A stretch of DNA of 64,000 bases from Fibrobacterota bacterium (GTDB lineage: Bacteria > Fibrobacterota > Fibrobacteria > UBA11236): positions 1-64,000 of the forward strand of contig JAQBPO010000072.1 in the NCBI GenBank assembly GCA_028287465.1, in the 5' to 3' direction. Under the pieces are notes generated by a model that worked only from the letters and a program-made list of their open reading frames with translations, was not told where the DNA came from and did no database searches. Made by a program: the position numbers and the translations under genes. This document shows positions 35,427 through 44,643 of this stretch, one piece after another; position 1 is the first letter of the stretch; every line of letters starts with the position of its first letter.

Positions 35427-36830
35427 TCAGATGTGGACGGAAACGCCTTGGCTGTCCATGGCCGCTTCCATCACGGCTTCGGACAGGGTGGGGTGGGCAT
35501 GGACGGTATGCATGATTTCCTCGTAGGTGGATTCCAGCTTCATGGCCAGGCCCAGCTCGGCCAGCATTTCCGTGGCTTCGCTCCCGATGATATGGGCACC
35601 CACAAGTTCGCCGAACTTGGCGCCGAAGATCAGTTTCACCATGCCTTCGGTATGCCCGATGGCCCGCGCCTTGCCGCTCGCGGAAAAGGGGAATCGGCCG
35701 ATTTTGACGGCGATGTTCTTTTCCTTACAGGCCTTTTCGGTGAGGCCGATGGAGGCCACCTGGGGCTGGCAATAGGTGGCGCCGGGGATCTGCCCGTATT
35801 CAAGGCCGTGCTTGGCGGTGCCGAGGATCCGGGCCACGGCCACTTCGCCTTCGGCCGAGGCCTTATGGGCGAGCAACTGTTTGCCGGCCACGTCGCCGAT
35901 GGCGAATATGCCCTTGACCGAGGTTTCCTGAAAGCCATCGACCTTGATGAACCCGCGTTCGTCCAGTTTCACGCCTACCTGCTCCAGGCCGAGATCCTTG
36001 GTATTGGGAGACATGCCTACCGCGACCAGGACGCGGTCTACGGTCAGGGCTGTTTCCTTGTTGGAGGCGTCCAGGAGCTTGGCCTCGATGACTCCGGGTT
36101 TCACGGCCTTGACGTCGCCTACCTTGGTCGCCACATAGCAATTGATGCCCTGCTTTTTGAACGAGCCCAGCAGGGTCTTGGAGATCTCCTCGTCCTCGAC
36201 GGGCAGGATTTGGGGAAGCATTTCCACGAGGTGGACTTCCGTACCCAGGGTATTGAAGTAATAGGCGAACTCCACGCCGATGGCGCCCGCACCGATGATG
36301 AGCATCTTCTTGGGCTGATCCTTGAGTTCAAGGGCGTGGCGGTAGGTGATGAAATTCGTCCCGTCGATGGGATACTGGGGAAAAGAGCGGGCGGACGCGC
36401 CGGTCGCCAGGATGATGTTCTTGGCGTTGACGTTCTTGCGCGCGCCCTGGGCATCCGTAACCTCGATGAGACCCTTGGCGACCAACTTGGCCGAACCCTG
36501 GATCACCTCGATCTTGTTCTTCTTCATCAGGTACTGGACGCCGTTGCTGTTCTGTTTCGCCACGTCCCGGGACCGGGAGATGATCTTCGGATAATCCACG
36601 GTCACGTCCTTGACGTTCAGCCCGTAGTCGCCGGCATGCTTGAGGTAATGGGCCACTTCCGCGCTTTTCAGCAGGGCCTTGGTGGGGATGCATCCCCAGT
36701 TGAGGCAGATGCCGCCGAGCTCGGACTTCTCGATGAGTGCGACCTTCTTGCCGGCCTGGGCGCCTTTGATGGCGGCCACGTAACCGCCCGGGCCGCTGCC
36801 GATTACCACGATGTCATAAGTCGATTCCAA
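35427..36830 (-). CDS. lpdA: Dihydrolipoyl dehydrogenase (E3)
   Basis: 467 residues. FAD-binding GSGPGGYVAAIKGAQAG at the N-terminus, redox disulfide GGICLNWGCIPTKAL (two Cys about residues 41 and 46), NAD-binding GAGAIGVEFAYYFNTLG, and the C-terminal HAHPTLSEAVMEA dyad of the dimer interface are all intact. E3 reoxidises the dihydrolipoyl group of E2 with NAD. It follows E2 by 20 bp in the pdh operon. Confidence 0.97.
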   Translation of the reverse strand: MESTYDIVVIGSGPGGYVAAIKGAQAGKKVALIEKSELGGICLNWGCIPTKALLKSAEVAHYLKHAGDYGLNVKDVTVDYPKIISRSRDVAKQNSNGVQYLMKKNKIEVIQGSAKLVAKGLIEVTDAQGARKNVNAKNIILATGASARSFPQYPIDGTNFITYRHALELKDQPKKMLIIGAGAIGVEFAYYFNTLGTEVHLVEMLPQILPVEDEEISKTLLGSFKKQGINCYVATKVGDVKAVKPGVIEAKLLDASNKETALTVDRVLVAVGMSPNTKDLGLEQVGVKLDERGFIKVDGFQETSVKGIFAIGDVAGKQLLAHKASAEGEVAVARILGTAKHGLEYGQIPGATYCQPQVASIGLTEKACKEKNIAVKIGRFPFSASGKARAIGHTEGMVKLIFGAKFGELVGAHIIGSEATEMLAELGLAMKLESTYEEIMHTVHAHPTLSEAVMEAAMDSQGVSVHI

Positions 36831-36850
36831 GGTGTTCTCCTAGCGCCCGT

Positions 36851-38212
36851 TCAGAGCATCAGCCAGACGGGGTTTTCCAACAGGGACTTGAGCGCGGAAA
36901 GGAACTGGGCCGAGAGCGCTCCGTCGACGACGCGATGGTCCGAGGTCATTGTCAGCTTCATGACGTCCTTCTGCTTGGCGACGCCGTTGTCGAGATAGAC
37001 TTCCTGCTGAATGCCGCCCACCGCCAGGATTCCGGACTGGGGCGGGTTGATGATGGCGGTGAACTCGTCCACGCCGTACATGCCCAGATTGGAAATGGTG
37101 AAGGTGCCGCCCTGATACTCTTCAGGAGCCAGTTTGCCGGCCTTCGCCTTGGCCACCAGCTGCTTGATCTCGGACGAGATCAGGCCAAGGCCCTTCTGGT
37201 CCACGTCCCGGACGATGGGGGTGATGAGCCCGCCTTCGATGGAAACGGCGATGCAGATGTCGATGTTGGCGTTCTGCCGGATGAAGTCCCCATGATAGGA
37301 GGAGTTCACGGCGGGGAATTCCCGCAAGGCGAAGGACGTGGCCTTGGTGATGATGTCGTTCACGCTGAGCTTGTAACCGGGAGCCCGGTTCAGTTGGGCG
37401 CGGAGCGCGTTCACGGCGCCCATGTCCACCTTAACGGTCACGTAGAAATTGGGGATGCCCTGGGAGGATTCCAGAAGGCGGCGGCCGATGGTCTTCCGCA
37501 TCATATTGAGCGGGATATCGTGGGTCTGGCCGATGGGGGCAAGGGAGCCGTAGAGCGGGCGCTGGACCGGGCCGGAGGGAGCCTTGCCCGAGGCGGGTTT
37601 GGCTTCTGCCTTGGCCACGGGTTCCGGTTTGTAATTCTCGATATCCCGACGGATGATCCGGCCGTTGGGACCGGAGCCGGGGACATTCTGGATTGGGATT
37701 CCGGCATCGTCCGCCATCTTGCGGGCGAGGGGAGAGGCCTTCACCCGGCCGCCTTCGGCTCCGGCTGCGGCGTGCATGACGGGCTCCGGTGCGGTGGCTA
37801 CGGCGGCAGGCGCGCGCGAAGGCGCGGGCGCGTACGACGCGGAGGCGGGACCGGATCCGTTTCCGGCGCTGGCGGGCGCGGCGACGGCGGCGGGCTGGGC
37901 TCCACCCTTGGAGGCCACCATTTCCTGGCTCTTCTTCACGGCCTTCTCGAGATAGGCGGAAATGTCTTCGTCTTTATCGTCGCTCAGGATGGCGATGAGC
38001 TGGTTGACCTTGGCGGGTGTTCCGCCGGGAACCAGGATCTTGCGCAGGAACCCTTCGTCCATGCTTTCGTAATCGACCGTGGTCTTGTCGGTTTCGACGC
38101 TGCAAAGCATCATACCGGGCTTGATGAAATCGCCCTCCTTGACCAACCACTTGGCCAATACGCCCTCTTCCATGGTGGGGCTCAAACTCGGCATCAACAT
38201 GCTTGTGGGCAT
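36851..38212 (-). CDS. pdhC: Pyruvate dehydrogenase E2 (dihydrolipoyl acetyltransferase)
   Basis: 453 residues: one lipoyl domain (1-80, Lys43 in VETDKTT is the lipoylated residue), an Ala/Pro-rich linker (about 100-150), a peripheral-subunit-binding domain (about 155-190, ASPLARKMADDAGI), a second linker, and the catalytic acyltransferase domain with the active-site TMTSDHRVVDGALSAQF. A single lipoyl domain is typical of operons of the E1-alpha/beta type. The start at 38212 has AGGGAG 10 bases upstream. Confidence 0.96.
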   Translation of the reverse strand: MPTSMLMPSLSPTMEEGVLAKWLVKEGDFIKPGMMLCSVETDKTTVDYESMDEGFLRKILVPGGTPAKVNQLIAILSDDKDEDISAYLEKAVKKSQEMVASKGGAQPAAVAAPASAGNGSGPASASYAPAPSRAPAAVATAPEPVMHAAAGAEGGRVKASPLARKMADDAGIPIQNVPGSGPNGRIIRRDIENYKPEPVAKAEAKPASGKAPSGPVQRPLYGSLAPIGQTHDIPLNMMRKTIGRRLLESSQGIPNFYVTVKVDMGAVNALRAQLNRAPGYKLSVNDIITKATSFALREFPAVNSSYHGDFIRQNANIDICIAVSIEGGLITPIVRDVDQKGLGLISSEIKQLVAKAKAGKLAPEEYQGGTFTISNLGMYGVDEFTAIINPPQSGILAVGGIQQEVYLDNGVAKQKDVMKLTMTSDHRVVDGALSAQFLSALKSLLENPVWLML

Positions 38213-38286
38213 ATCGCTCTACTCCCTTAAAGCTGGTGTCGGCCCAATCCCTGGGCCGTTATCGTTCAACTAATCCAGAACCTGAT

Positions 38287-39267
38287 TCAAGCCTTGTAAG
38301 TGACCTGTCGGACTGCCTTTATAATCTTGTCCACCGAGGGCAAGGTCGCGGCTTCCAGGTTTGCCGCATAGGGCATGGGATTTTCACTCTGGTAGACCCG
38401 CGCGATGGGCGAGTCCAGGTAATCGAACAGGTTGGTATAAACGGATTCGGCCACCTGGGCGCCCAGGCTACTGAAGAAATGACCCTCTTCGACCACGACC
38501 ACGCGATTGGTCTTCTTGACCGACTGCGCGATAAGGTCCATGTCCAAGGGCTTCAGGGTGCGGGGATCCAGGAGTTCGACGTTGATGCCGTCCTTGGCCA
38601 GTTCCTCTGCCGCCGTTTTCGCCAGGGACATCATGCGCGACCAGGCTATGATGGTGACATCGGTGCCTTCGCGCTTGATATCGCCTTTTCCGATCGGGAT
38701 GATGAAATCCCCTTCCGGGACTTCTTCCTTGAGGTTGTAGGCCAGTTCGTTCTCCAGGAAAACCACCGGGTCATTGCAGCGGATGGCCGCTTTGAGCATG
38801 CCTTTCGCGTCCCTGGGGGTGGAGGGGGCCATGACATGGAGGCCGGGAAAATGGGCGAACACGGATTCCATATTGTGGGAATGCTGGGAGGAGACCCGGG
38901 GACCCGCGCCGTTGGGACCGCGCATCACCATGGGGATATTGTACAGGCCGCCGGACATGTAATACATCTTGGCCGCGTTGGAGATGATCTGATCGATCGC
39001 CACCAGGGAGAAGTTGAAGCTCATGAACTCGACCACGGGGCGGAGGCCCATCATGGCGGCGCCCACGGCCAAGCCGGTGAACCCGGATTCGGAAATAGGG
39101 GTATCGATGACGCGCTTGGGACCGAAATGGTCGAGCAGTCCCTTGGTCACCTTGTAGGCGCCGTTGTATTCGGCCACCTCTTCGCCCAGGATGAAGACTT
39201 TCTCGTCCCGGGTCATTTCTTCCTTGAGGGCCTGGTTCAGGGCCTCTCTCATCTCAATCACTGGCAT
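38287..39267 (-). CDS. pdhB: Pyruvate dehydrogenase E1 beta subunit
   Basis: 326 residues, the standard length. Contains EEVAEYNGAYKVTKGL, DTPISESGFTGLAVGAAMMGLRPVVEFM and VVVEEGHFFSSLGAQVAESV, conserved in PdhB and in the related acetoin dehydrogenase beta subunits. It pairs with PdhA to form the thiamine-diphosphate-dependent decarboxylase. Start and preceding stop overlap by one base (TGATG). Confidence 0.95.
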   Translation of the reverse strand: MPVIEMREALNQALKEEMTRDEKVFILGEEVAEYNGAYKVTKGLLDHFGPKRVIDTPISESGFTGLAVGAAMMGLRPVVEFMSFNFSLVAIDQIISNAAKMYYMSGGLYNIPMVMRGPNGAGPRVSSQHSHNMESVFAHFPGLHVMAPSTPRDAKGMLKAAIRCNDPVVFLENELAYNLKEEVPEGDFIIPIGKGDIKREGTDVTIIAWSRMMSLAKTAAEELAKDGINVELLDPRTLKPLDMDLIAQSVKKTNRVVVVEEGHFFSSLGAQVAESVYTNLFDYLDSPIARVYQSENPMPYAANLEAATLPSVDKIIKAVRQVTYKA

Positions 39268-40268
39268 CAGGCGTTCCCCACATCATCCATGAATACGTGC
39301 TGCGTCAATTCCTCCAGGGGCGGCTCGGGGCTTTCTTCCGCGAAATCCACGGCCTCCTGGATGGTGGCTTTGATCCTCTTCTGAAGAGCCTTGAGCTCAT
39401 CCTCCGTGATCATCTTGTTTTCGATCATCTCGCGGGCCACGGCCAAGGTCGGGTCCTTCAGTTTGTAGGAATCGACTTCTTCCTTGGATCGGTACAGGCC
39501 GGCATCGGAAACCGAGTGACCGGTGTAGCGGTAGGTCTTCATATGGATGAGGACGGGGCGGCGGGTGGCGCGCACTTCCTTGACGATTTCGCCCATGCGG
39601 CTGTGGACCTCGTTGAGGTCCATTCCGTTGAGGGTGTGGCCCTTCATCCCGTAGGCTTCGGCCTTGGAAGCGATGTCCGTATTCGCGATGGCGCGGGCGT
39701 TGGCTGTTCCCATGCCGTACTGGTTGTCTTCGCAGATGAAAATGGCGGGGAGATCCCAGAGGGCGGCGAGGTTCATGGTCTCATGCAGGGTGCCCTGGAC
39801 CGTGGCGCCGTCTCCGAAGAAGATGAAGCTAACCGCGTTATCCTCGTCATAGTTGGACTTGAAGGCGGCCCCGATGCCGATCCCGAACTGGCCGCCGACG
39901 ATTCCGTGACCGCCCAGGAAATTGTGGGGCTTGGAGAAGAAGTGCATCGAACCGCCCTTGCCGCGCGCGCATCCCGTGACCTTGCCGAAAAGCTCGGCCA
40001 TCCCGGATTTGGGATCCAGTCCGAGCGTCAGGGCAAGGCCATGGCAGCGATAGGTGGTTACGACGGAATCCTGGGGGAGCTTGTGGGAGAGGGTTCCCAC
40101 TCCAACGGCCTCCTGGCCGATATAGGTGTGGAGGAAGCCTGCGATCTTCTTCTGCTGATACGCCTTGATGCTGGCTTCCTCGAAATAACGGATGGTCAGC
40201 ATTTTCTCTAGGATTTCGACCATTTTTTCCTTGGACAAGGACTGCATTTCTTTTTTGACGCTTGCCAT
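39267..40268 (-). CDS. pdhA: Pyruvate dehydrogenase E1 alpha subunit
   Basis: 333 residues from ATG 40268, with GGAG at a good distance; a longer frame to 40295 is less likely. The thiamine-diphosphate motif GDGATVQGTLHETMNLAALWDLPAIFICEDN is intact, as are the phosphorylation-loop-like YRYTGHSVSD and HTYIGQEAVGVG. It opens the pdhA-pdhB-pdhC-lpdA-lplA operon, which converts pyruvate to acetyl-CoA. The acetoin dehydrogenase family is the main alternative; the linked single-lipoyl E2 and lack of acetoin genes favour PDH. Confidence 0.95.
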   Translation of the reverse strand: MASVKKEMQSLSKEKMVEILEKMLTIRYFEEASIKAYQQKKIAGFLHTYIGQEAVGVGTLSHKLPQDSVVTTYRCHGLALTLGLDPKSGMAELFGKVTGCARGKGGSMHFFSKPHNFLGGHGIVGGQFGIGIGAAFKSNYDEDNAVSFIFFGDGATVQGTLHETMNLAALWDLPAIFICEDNQYGMGTANARAIANTDIASKAEAYGMKGHTLNGMDLNEVHSRMGEIVKEVRATRRPVLIHMKTYRYTGHSVSDAGLYRSKEEVDSYKLKDPTLAVAREMIENKMITEDELKALQKRIKATIQEAVDFAEESPEPPLEELTQHVFMDDVGNA

Positions 40269-40503
40269 GTTTCTCCGGCTTGACTTGAATCCCAATGATA
40301 TGGAAAGGCGGTTGGATAGTCGACTTCGTTGGGAAATTTAGTAAAAAAATCCTTAAAACAGGCCCAAAGGCCGGTTCCAGGCCCGGTGAAATTCAGGGGT
40401 TCCAGGTCAAATCGCGCCTGACCGGCGGACATTTGAAGGAACTCCTTGGCGGAATTTGATTCCGGGTTGATATTTTTTGCGTAGGCCATAAAAAGAGGTA
40501 AAA

Positions 40504-40980
40504 ATGGACGACGTTTCCCCGCTCGCCGCAGCCGTCGGGAAGATCCCTTCCGGATTGTTCATCGTGACTTCGGTCCTCGACGGGCGGAGAGAGGGTTATC
40601 TGGGTTCCTGGATCCAGCAGGCTTCCTTTTCCCCCTTGATGATCAATATCGCCATCCGGCCAGGAAGGCCTTGTTACGCGGCCATCAAATCCCATGGCCG
40701 GTTCTGCGTCAACATCGTGGGCCAAAAGAACGGCGGGCTCATGAAACCCTTCTGGAATCCGGATTCCACGCCGGATCCCTTCGAAGGATTGGAATGCAGG
40801 ATTACCGCCCGGGGGAACCTCATTCTGAACACCTCCTTGGCCGCCTTGGAGTGCGAATTACGTACCGCCGTGACGCCCGGGGATCACGAGATCGTGTTCG
40901 CGGAGGTGGTGGAAGGGCATTTGATCCAACCGGAAGACAAATCCCTCACCCACGTGCGACGTTCCGGCCTGGGTTATTGA
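40504..40980 (+). CDS. Flavin-reductase-like FMN-binding split-barrel protein
   Basis: 158 residues with the pattern of flavin reductase-like domains: VGKIPSGLFIVTSVLDGRREGYLGSWIQQASFSPLMINIAI, then RPCYAAIKSHGRFCVNIVG. These proteins bind FMN and pass electrons from NAD(P)H to oxygenases or diiron proteins. The substrate is unknown. AGAGGT precedes the ATG by about 6 bases. It converges with the PHP-domain gene, leaving 8 bp. Confidence 0.85.
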   Translation: MDDVSPLAAAVGKIPSGLFIVTSVLDGRREGYLGSWIQQASFSPLMINIAIRPGRPCYAAIKSHGRFCVNIVGQKNGGLMKPFWNPDSTPDPFEGLECRITARGNLILNTSLAALECELRTAVTPGDHEIVFAEVVEGHLIQPEDKSLTHVRRSGLGY

Positions 40981-40988
40981 GTCACTAG

Positions 40989-42539
40989 TTACCGGTAGAC
41001 CGGTGCGGTCATAGCGAACCGATTGCCGGACGTCCGGGCTTCCACCCTCAAATAGGAGGCCCCGTCCGGCGCGGTCACCAGTTCGGAAACCTCCAAGGGC
41101 CCATGCCCCGGCTTCTTCCAATCCCATTCCCGGACGGATTGTTCCTTGGTTTCTCCCGTCTTCCCAGAGAACACGGTGATTTTTTCGAATCCGCCGAAAT
41201 CCCCCGTGCTTTTGCCCCTCAGCCGGAGCGAGCCGGACTCATCGGCCAAATGCAGGAAGGGACCATCGGTGCAAAACAGATTCCCGGAAGCCAGCCCCGC
41301 CTGGATGCCTGGGATGGTTTTTTCCGGGGAGTGCACGACCGTCCGGACATGGCCGAAAACATGGTTGCGGTTGTGGTAAAGGGAAAATAGGGGGGTTTTC
41401 ACCCCGATGTTCCGGTTCAAATCCCCATGGGCATCGTTGGCTCCGATGGGGGAGATGCGATGGCCCGACAGCAACCGGGCAATCCAGAACTGCCTGCCTT
41501 CGGAAAAATCCCGGCCCCGATGTCCGTTCCAGAACTGCAGTCCATGGATGGCGTTGTCGCCCTGGGTAATCCGCAAATCCTGGTCATGCCACATCCCGCG
41601 GCGAAAGAGGAATCGCTCCAAGGACCCGATCCTTGAGCGTGGGTGGGCGGCGAAGCAGGGGGTTCCACTCAGGCGCGCCAGAACCTCAGCCACCTTCAGG
41701 TCCGGTTTATTGTTCAGCCAACGGCGCCCGCCATCACCCAGTCCAGGCAGGAAATCCCCGTGGCCGGCTACAAGAAGATGGACATTCTCCCCCAGATGGT
41801 TGCCGCAGGAGACCTCCTCGCCCGGAATGAGGACCGTCCCACCTGAAGGCACGTTCAAACGATTGAGCTCGAGGGCTTCCGCGCGGTAATTTCGGAAATT
41901 CTCCTCCGGATCGGTCCGTTCCATATAACGCCGCTTGTCATAGTAAAAGTCATACGAGTGGTCGGTACAGACGACATACCCCATGCCCAAGGCCCTTCCA
42001 GCTTCTTGCAGGACCGACAAAGGCGCCCCGAATTCGACCGGATCATTGGAGTAATCCGAGTGACAGTGCAGTTCCCCTCCATGCCAATCGGCAGGGTAGG
42101 GAAGGGATTCAGCCAAGACGTGGAGATGGAGCGGAGAAGGGGGGAGACCGGGAAAGTTGGAGTTCAGGAAGGAGCGGCTTTTACCCTTGGAGGTTTCTAC
42201 CCGGATTCGGCCATTGATCGAGAGTTTCCCCTGCAAACCCGAAAAATCGATTTCGAGAGGAATGAAAATCAGGTTTTCCGAAACATCCCGATCCAGGTCC
42301 AGCCTGATTTTACGGCTTTGGCCTACGCCTTGGATGAGCAATTCGATTTCCCGGACCCGGACGGGGAAATAATCCGCGTCCTTCAGGACCAGGTAGAAAA
42401 CCGGCTTGACGCCCGGAACGCAGAAGCTCGGTCCATCGAGGAAAACCTCGGGCCACCGCTTATGGAGCGGCGACCAGGGTAGCTTGAATTTGTAATGGGT
42501 TTCGGCGTAGGGGAGGGAGAGGGGGAAGAACTTATTCAT
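40989..42539 (-). CDS. PHP-domain metallohydrolase (CehA/McbA-like)
   Basis: 516 residues. An N-terminal beta-rich region of about 150 residues is followed by the PHP fold: GELHCHSDYS, CTDHSYDFYY, IPGEEVSCG, CFAAHPRS and GANDAHGD provide the His, Asp and Glu metal ligands. The C-terminal 120 residues resemble a beta-sandwich. Related proteins are phosphoesterases or carboxylester hydrolases with a trinuclear metal centre; the substrate cannot be told. No signal peptide is visible. The start overlaps the preceding small ORF by 8 bp. Confidence 0.82.
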   Translation of the reverse strand: MNKFFPLSLPYAETHYKFKLPWSPLHKRWPEVFLDGPSFCVPGVKPVFYLVLKDADYFPVRVREIELLIQGVGQSRKIRLDLDRDVSENLIFIPLEIDFSGLQGKLSINGRIRVETSKGKSRSFLNSNFPGLPPSPLHLHVLAESLPYPADWHGGELHCHSDYSNDPVEFGAPLSVLQEAGRALGMGYVVCTDHSYDFYYDKRRYMERTDPEENFRNYRAEALELNRLNVPSGGTVLIPGEEVSCGNHLGENVHLLVAGHGDFLPGLGDGGRRWLNNKPDLKVAEVLARLSGTPCFAAHPRSRIGSLERFLFRRGMWHDQDLRITQGDNAIHGLQFWNGHRGRDFSEGRQFWIARLLSGHRISPIGANDAHGDLNRNIGVKTPLFSLYHNRNHVFGHVRTVVHSPEKTIPGIQAGLASGNLFCTDGPFLHLADESGSLRLRGKSTGDFGGFEKITVFSGKTGETKEQSVREWDWKKPGHGPLEVSELVTAPDGASYLRVEARTSGNRFAMTAPVYR

Positions 42540-42732
42540 CCAACGCGGACTTGGTCACCCAATGAAGCATTTCCGCTCCCGTGGCCTGGTCGTCGGCCAG
42601 CGAATTAGCGCGGCGATCATTGGCTCGGCGATCGGGAAATCCGATCGCCGCTTGCTCTTTGCGGCGATCAACTTTCCGAAGATCCCAGGAGCCACCTTTG
42701 AAATTCCGGAGCGACATTTGTTCTCTCAACAT
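42532..42732 (-). CDS. Small basic protein, RR-repeat motif
   Basis: 66 residues (or 61 from the Met at 42717). The middle FPDRRANDRRANS is a doubled D-R-R-A-N motif of the kind seen in many small bacterial proteins and PilZ tails (xRRxGxDRR). It overlaps the start of the PHP gene by 8 bp and follows a CopG-like ORF, so translation as part of a small operon is plausible. No fold or function is recognised. Confidence 0.45.
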   Translation of the reverse strand: MLREQMSLRNFKGGSWDLRKVDRRKEQAAIGFPDRRANDRRANSLADDQATGAEMLHWVTKSALDE

Positions 42733-42787
42733 GTGTTACCTCGCAGGAAGGCAAATGATAAAATATTTATCAACCCACCGGAAGTCG

Positions 42788-42976
42788 TTACTTTTTGTCG
42801 GTTTCCCGCACTATATCGCGCCAGTAATTTTCCTTGTAGTCGCGGCAAGCACGTCGGATCAAATCGGAAACCCTGATGTCCCTTCCGGTCCTTTTGCGTT
42901 CATTGACCGCAATTGCCTCCAAGTCCAGATACTCCTGACCCATATAGACGTTTCTTCTTTTTTTTGTGTTCTCCAC
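42788..42976 (-). CDS. Small ribbon-helix-helix (CopG-like) protein
   Basis: 62 residues from GTG 42976, or 51 from ATG 42943. MGQEYLDLEAIAVNERKRTGRDIRVSDLIRRACRDYKENY reads as a beta strand, a helix with repeated basic residues, a turn and a second helix: the ribbon-helix-helix pattern of CopG/Arc-type DNA-binding proteins or antitoxins. A TATAAT-type -10 on the minus strand at 43014-43019 lies about 38 bp upstream. No toxin gene is adjacent; the RR protein downstream is too short to judge. Confidence 0.55.
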   Translation of the reverse strand: MENTKKRRNVYMGQEYLDLEAIAVNERKRTGRDIRVSDLIRRACRDYKENYWRDIVRETDKK

Positions 42977-43645
42977 TCAAACCCCATTCCGTCCAAACAG
43001 CGAATACATCTGCATTATACACAACATACTCCTAGTTTCCCTGGAATTCCAACACAACATCCACAACCGACCCAGGACGGACCTGAGGCATGGTCCCCAA
43101 ACCAACCCGGAGATCCTATTGGTCTAAACGCGGACCAACTATGGCATCTCAGGCGGTTTGCTATGGCGCTCAACTTGTCCCTTTATGGGGCGATAGATAA
43201 GGCTGATCATTCAGAATCGGAGGATTTGGAGCATTTCTCACCATTTTCCCAACTTGATTGAAATCAACTGATTAGCAGGCTGTAATTTGGGGCGTTTTCA
43301 TTCACATCGTAAAGCAATGCTAGGGCCATCTATTAACAGTGGAAAACAAAATCCAAATTGAAGTTTACATAATATATCTTATGCGTACATGCTTCATTCC
43401 TTTTCAGGTTCAAATCTTGTATCACATGAATAAGGTAAACCCGTAGTGCCTTGAGAATTTAGGGTCATGGAGTGTTAATAGACTCGAATAATCTGTGGAT
43501 TAAATGTTGTTTCACGGGAAACAACCTCAAAAACGACCTATTTGGGTCAATCCATGATTTGGGGATATGTAGTCTATATAAAGGCTGGATTGTAACTTAT
43601 TGAATGGTACTGCTCGGTTGGGCAGGCATTTGATGGGGCTTAAAA
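42977..43645. other. AT-rich intergenic region
   Basis: A 669-bp gap, much richer in A and T than its surroundings, particularly 43260-43640. It contains a minus-strand TATAAT-like box (43014-43019), the 8-mer ATACACAA (43017-43024), a DnaA-box-like TGTGGATTA (43494-43502, one mismatch to TGTGGATAA), a parS-like palindrome (43506-43525) and TATATAAAG near 43575, just upstream of the ERF gene. The plus-strand frame over 42581-43261 is not favoured as a gene. Confidence 0.6.
43506..43525. promoter_or_regulatory. parS-like ParB-binding palindrome
   Basis: GTTGTTTC-ACGG-GAAACAAC has perfect 8-bp arms. Its 16-base core TGTTTCACGGGAAACA (43508-43523) matches the conserved bacterial parS site TGTTTCACGTGAAACA at 15 of 16 positions. 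ParB binds parS to nucleate segregation complexes on chromosomes and plasmids. No parAB genes are visible here, so function is inferred from the sequence match alone. Confidence 0.55.
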
Positions 43646-44527
43646 ATGGTTAAAAAAGAAGGATCCATCCTGGTGCAGAAGTTGGCCAAGGTAATGGCCG
43701 AGACACGCTGGGTGGAGAAAAAAGGCCGGAATTCATTCTTCAATTACGACTACGCCCGCGAAACGGATATCCTTGATGCGGTCAGAACCAAGCTCGCCGA
43801 CAATGGGATTTTCGTTTTCACCAGCGTCGAGAACATGGAGATGAAGGAAACCGGAAAGCGGACCAGGGACGGAAGTCCGGTCAACCTTGTCATCGTAAAA
43901 ACCAAGCATACTTTTTGGGATGGCGAGTCCGGTGAAACGGCTGAGGTCTTCGGAACCGGATGCGGCGAGGACTCCGGGGACAAGGCCATCTATAAGGCCA
44001 TTACCGGAGCCATGAAGTACTTCATTTCGAAGAACTTCCTGATCAGCACGGGTGATGACCCCGAGAAGGATGATGATGCCGGCAAGGGTTCGGGAAACGG
44101 CCAGACGGAAGCCCCGGTAAGGGCGGATAAATCGCAATCCATGGCCCCGGGCGAAAATGCCAGCGCCACGCCTATGCCTCAATTCGAATCCCCCTCGGCC
44201 TCCCCCACCCCCCTTTCCCTCGCGCAGGAAAAGCCACTATCCGAGAATCCCATCCAGGATTACGTGGTGGATATCCAAAGCCGAAGCGGGCCGAAACGGG
44301 ATGGGACAACCTACACCCGGTACAGTGTCCAAACCCGGAACCACGGCTATTTCACCACCTTCAATACGGCTTTCGCGGATTTGGCCACCGATGCCAAGAA
44401 CGGCTCCCAGGAGGTGGTCATCCGGTACAAGTCCAATGGCCGGTGGAAGGATATCGAGTCCATCCGGTATGCGGAAGGGGCTTACGTATCCCCCGCCTTT
44501 TCCGAAGCGGATGCCCTACCCTTTTAG
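43646..44527 (+). CDS. ERF-family single-strand annealing recombinase
   Basis: 293 residues. The N-terminal 150 residues match the ERF pattern of phage and plasmid recombinases: LVQKLAKVMAETRWVEKKGRNSFFNYDYARETDILDAVRTKLADNGI, followed by GTGCGEDSGDKAIYKAITGAMKYFISKNFLISTGDDPEKDDD, the typical closing motif. A Pro/Ser-rich linker (about 155-200) leads to a small C-terminal domain. ERF proteins anneal complementary single strands, usually with a phage exonuclease and SSB, neither of which is nearby. The gene lies downstream of the AT-rich gap and ends in a strong terminator, suggesting acquired DNA. Confidence 0.85.
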   Translation: MVKKEGSILVQKLAKVMAETRWVEKKGRNSFFNYDYARETDILDAVRTKLADNGIFVFTSVENMEMKETGKRTRDGSPVNLVIVKTKHTFWDGESGETAEVFGTGCGEDSGDKAIYKAITGAMKYFISKNFLISTGDDPEKDDDAGKGSGNGQTEAPVRADKSQSMAPGENASATPMPQFESPSASPTPLSLAQEKPLSENPIQDYVVDIQSRSGPKRDGTTYTRYSVQTRNHGYFTTFNTAFADLATDAKNGSQEVVIRYKSNGRWKDIESIRYAEGAYVSPAFSEADALPF

Positions 44528-44553
44528 CCGGATTCCCGGATTTCGCCAAACGC

Positions 44554-44585
44554 AAAAGACCCCGCATCCGCGGGGTCTTTTTTTC
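44554..44585 (+). terminator. Terminator after the ERF gene
   Basis: AAAGACCCCGC (44555-44565), loop ATCC, GCGGGGTCTTT (44570-44580), continued T run to 44584. Confidence 0.92.
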
Positions 44586-44643
44586 GCCCCTCCTTCGAGG
44601 GGGGGCCGTTCCATCCAGGGTGGTGGTCCGGCCGGACCCGGAT

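Noticed and set aside
40208-40489. 93-codon minus-strand frame overlapping the start of pdhA
   Set aside because: Overlaps pdhA's N-terminus in another frame and occupies its promoter region; no recognisable features.
42581-43261. 226-codon plus-strand frame at the start of the AT-rich gap
   Set aside because: Covers the minus-strand CopG-like and RR ORFs, has a composition unlike a protein and no ribosome-binding site.
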